The translations under genes were made by a program, and so were the position numbers. This document shows, one piece after another, positions 26,890-28,780 of a stretch of DNA of 28,780 nt. This DNA is from an uncultured Treponema sp. (GTDB lineage: Bacteria > Spirochaetota > Spirochaetia > Treponematales > Treponemataceae): the NCBI GenBank assembly GCA_937877535.1, contig CALFJF010000027.1, forward strand, positions 1-28,780, written 5' to 3'. The first letter of the stretch is position 1. The number at the start of each line of letters is the position of its first letter. Under the pieces are notes generated by a model, which saw only the letters and a list, made by a program, of their open reading frames with translations, made no database searches and was not told the origin of the DNA.

Positions 26890-28780
26890 TTGAATTCTTC
26901 AAGCGCGAGTGCCGCTTCTTCCCACTGGGCGTTGAGTTCGTCGAGTTTTTGCGAGAGCGATGCGATTTTTGACTGAACGGCTCTTGCTTTCTCGCCGTTG
27001 GAATACACTTCGGGATTCGCCATTTTGTTTTCTTCGCTCTGTTTTTCTTCTTCGATTTTTGCGATTTTTTCTTCTATTGAATTGACGCGCTTTTCTGCCT
27101 TGCGCTTCTCGGATTCGAGTTTCTTTTTTTCTTCGTAGGAAAGGCGGGCATCAGATTTGCCAGAATTGGTGGATTCATTGGAGCGTGGGGGATAGGGAGC
27201 GACGGCGTTAGCCGGCAAAACTTGCGAGGCAAGTTTTGAGCGAGTCTCAGTGAAGGCTGTGCCTGAACCGGCTTTCCCCTTTTTGGATTTCTCGGCTCGC
27301 TGTTGCTCGCTCGAAATGACAGGATTTTCGTTTTCCGCCTGAATCCGCTCCATATAATAGCGGTAGTCGCCGGGGAAAGTGCGGAAGTGGCCGGGGCGCA
27401 GCTCGAGAACGCGGGTTGAGAGGTCTTCGATGAAACCGCGGTCGTGGCTCACGAAAATGACTGTGCCGCCGAAATCTTTGAGCGCGTCCAAAAGCACATC
27501 TTTTGAGTGCATGTCGAGGTGGTTGGTCGGCTCGTCGAGAATGAGAAGATTCACGGGCTTCAAAAGGAGCTTAAGCAGAGCCACACGCGATTTTTCGCCG
27601 CCCGAAAGCACATCGAGGCTCTTGAAAACATCGTCGCCACGAAAAAGGAACGCGCCGAGCATATCGCGCAATCGCGGAATCAGCTCCAGCGGGGCTTCCG
27701 CCTCAATCGTTTCGAGAATCGTCGCGCTTCCCTTGAGCGTTTCGGCGTTGTCCTGAGAAAAATAGCCGATTTGGACTCCCGCGCCGAGCCGAACGCCTCC
27801 TTCAAAATTCGTGTCAACGCCGGCTAATATGCGGAGCAAGGTGGATTTTCCCGCGCCGTTGTGACCTGCCACCACGAGGCGGTCGCCGTTTTCAAGGAGC
27901 AAGTCGAGGTTGTCGAGGATTTTATGCTTTCCGTCGTAGGATTTGGTGACTTTTTCGAGCGTGGCGACAAGCCGACCCGAATGTGGAGCGGCGGGAAATT
28001 TGAAATGAATCTTTTTGAGCGACTCTGGAATGACGATTTCGTGTTCCAAGATTTTGTCGAGCATTTTCTGCCGTTCCTGAGCCTGCGCCGCCTTCGTCGC
28101 CTTTACGCCGAATCGGTCGATGAATTCCTGCAAGTGGCGGATTTCTTCCTGCTGTTTTTCGTATTCTTTGATGAGCGTTTCAAGCTCGACTTCGCGCACT
28201 TTTTCATAATGCGTGAAATTTCCCGCGTATCGGTGCAAGTCGCCGTTAAAAAGCTCGTAGACTTCGTTGATTGTGTGGTCGAGGAAGTAGCGGTCGTGGC
28301 TCACGAGTAAAAATCCGCCCGAAAAATTGTTTAAGAATTTTTCGAGCCATTCTCGCGCCTCAATATCAAGGTAATTCGTCGGCTCGTCAAGAAGAAGAAT
28401 GTCGGGATTCACCATGAGCGACTTTGCGAGTGCGATTCGCATCTGCCAGCCGCCCGAAAATTCCTCGCAGTTTCGCGCCAAGTCTTCGTGCGAGAAGCCC
28501 AAGCCGATTAAAATCTGCTCGATTGTCGCGCTTCGCCTATTAAAGCCAGAGTCTTCAAGTTCAGTGAGAATCGCGTCGTGCCGTTCGAGGAGCGCGTTCT
28601 GGTTTCCGTTGCCCGCCTTCAGGTCGTCGCCGATTTTATCAAGCTCCTCTTGCAATTTGTAGCCAAAACCAAACGCCTTGTCCGCCTCTTCGCGCAAAGT
28701 GCAGCCGTGGTGCGTAAGTCCGCTCTGCGGAAGGTAGGCAATCCGCGCGTCCTTTGAAGCCGTTCGCTTGCCGTCATCGG
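26886..28780 (-). CDS. ABC-F family ATPase, 5' end outside the window
   Basis: The frame is open to the window edge (it reads RIAYLPQSGLTHHG just before the edge), so the N-terminal part is missing. At least 630 residues are visible. The first ABC domain shows EEFSGGWQMRIALAKSL (signature) and LLLDEPTNYLD (Walker B). A linker with LLVSHDRYFLDHTINEVYEL follows. The second domain has AGHNGAGKSTLLRILAG (Walker A), LSGGEKSRVALLKLLL and LILDEPTNHLDM. The C-terminus is a coiled coil (KRKAEKRVNSIEEKIAKIEEE, split at NSI). There are no membrane segments, so it is a ribosome-associated Uup/EttA-type factor. An unusual low-complexity insert of about 59 residues separates the second ABC domain from the coiled coil. 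Confidence 0.92.
   Translation of the reverse strand, partial: DDGKRTASKDARIAYLPQSGLTHHGCTLREEADKAFGFGYKLQEELDKIGDDLKAGNGNQNALLERHDAILTELEDSGFNRRSATIEQILIGLGFSHEDLARNCEEFSGGWQMRIALAKSLMVNPDILLLDEPTNYLDIEAREWLEKFLNNFSGGFLLVSHDRYFLDHTINEVYELFNGDLHRYAGNFTHYEKVREVELETLIKEYEKQQEEIRHLQEFIDRFGVKATKAAQAQERQKMLDKILEHEIVIPESLKKIHFKFPAAPHSGRLVATLEKVTKSYDGKHKILDNLDLLLENGDRLVVAGHNGAGKSTLLRILAGVDTNFEGGVRLGAGVQIGYFSQDNAETLKGSATILETIEAEAPLELIPRLRDMLGAFLFRGDDVFKSLDVLSGGEKSRVALLKLLLKPVNLLILDEPTNHLDMHSKDVLLDALKDFGGTVIFVSHDRGFIEDLSTRVLELRPGHFRTFPGDYRYYMERIQAENENPVISSEQQRAEKSKKGKAGSGTAFTETRSKLASQVLPANAVAPYPPRSNESTNSGKSDARLSYEEKKKLESEKRKAEKRVNSIEEKIAKIEEEKQSEENKMANPEVYSNGEKARAVQSKIASLSQKLDELNAQWEEAALALEEFN
27154..27330 (-). 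repeat. Repeat-derived insert translated within the ABC-F gene
   Basis: Between ERIQAENENP and ARLSYEEKKK the gene carries about 177 bases in frame. The encoded peptide is atypical (SSEQQRAEKSKKGKAGSG, SKLASQVLPANAVAPYPPRS). On the minus strand the DNA starts with TGTCATTTCGAGCGAGC, the type of end found in dispersed repeats. It also holds a perfect ten-base hairpin, CAAAACTTGC (27216-27225) and GCAAGTTTTG (27229-27238), with a three-base loop. It seems to be an intergenic-type repeat that entered the linker without breaking the frame. Confidence 0.55.

Noticed and set aside
1..28780. CRISPR arrays, tRNA or rRNA genes, transposases and integrases
   Set aside because: I looked for regularly spaced repeats, TpsiC-type GTTCGAATC motifs with matching arms, and recombinase motifs, and found none that hold up.

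Overview
The window reads as a chromosomal segment of a Treponema-like spirochaete (inferred; no rRNA is present). The pointers are an ECF sigma/anti-sigma operon, an archaeal-type UMP kinase, chromosomal parA-parB, many short lipoprotein and barrel genes, AT-rich intergenic DNA and homopolymeric G tracts of the kind known to vary expression in Treponema. No tRNA, rRNA, CRISPR array, transposase or integrase was found.

Region 1 (1-1690) is a decayed accessory patch. It holds an unrecognised gene, a small gene coupled to a frameshifted retropepsin-like protease, and a short remnant resembling the N-terminus of an HNH-type protein. Region 2 (1692-5468) is a co-oriented envelope-stress style operon: ECF sigma factor, RseA-like anti-sigma factor, a membrane-anchored IPT/TIG plus transglutaminase-fold protein that lacks the catalytic Cys, and UMP kinase. 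Region 3 (5514-9521) carries a CsoR-family regulator with most metal ligands missing, a tiny lipoprotein, pflA, thyX, a PflX-like radical SAM protein and a PTS EIIA protein. Region 4 (9610-12929) has a lytic transglycosylase and parAB. Region 5 (13045-20966) has an SDF-family symporter, a beta-barrel protein whose promoter spacer contains a G9 tract, a SppA-like peptidase, an orphan RelB/DinJ antitoxin, and a four-gene minus-strand operon (zinc-ribbon protein, TPM protein, M20 peptidase, lipoprotein).

Region 6 (about 21025-26886) is the most interesting. It is a six-gene minus-strand operon: SMR-type small transporter, NAD-dependent sugar epimerase/dehydratase, second SMR-type transporter, UbiA-family prenyltransferase (decaprenyl-phosphate phosphoribosyltransferase-like), HAD-IB phosphatase, and a 690-residue polytopic protein with a possible ricin-like tail. 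Together they suggest synthesis, flipping and external use of a polyprenyl-phospho-pentose. A second G9 tract lies in frame inside the epimerase gene, so the pathway may switch on and off. A divergent XRE regulator with inverted operator-like repeats sits at its head. The block is bounded by two copies of the last 48 bp of an ABC-F ATPase gene, one belonging to the intact gene at 26886-28780 and one a detached remnant at 21025-21072. This suggests insertion or recombination at the 3' end of that gene.

A recurring regulatory theme is promoters whose -10 box lies 6-7 bases before an ATG that has no ribosome binding site (PTS EIIA, parA, the symporter, the HNH-like remnant). These genes are probably translated from leaderless mRNAs.
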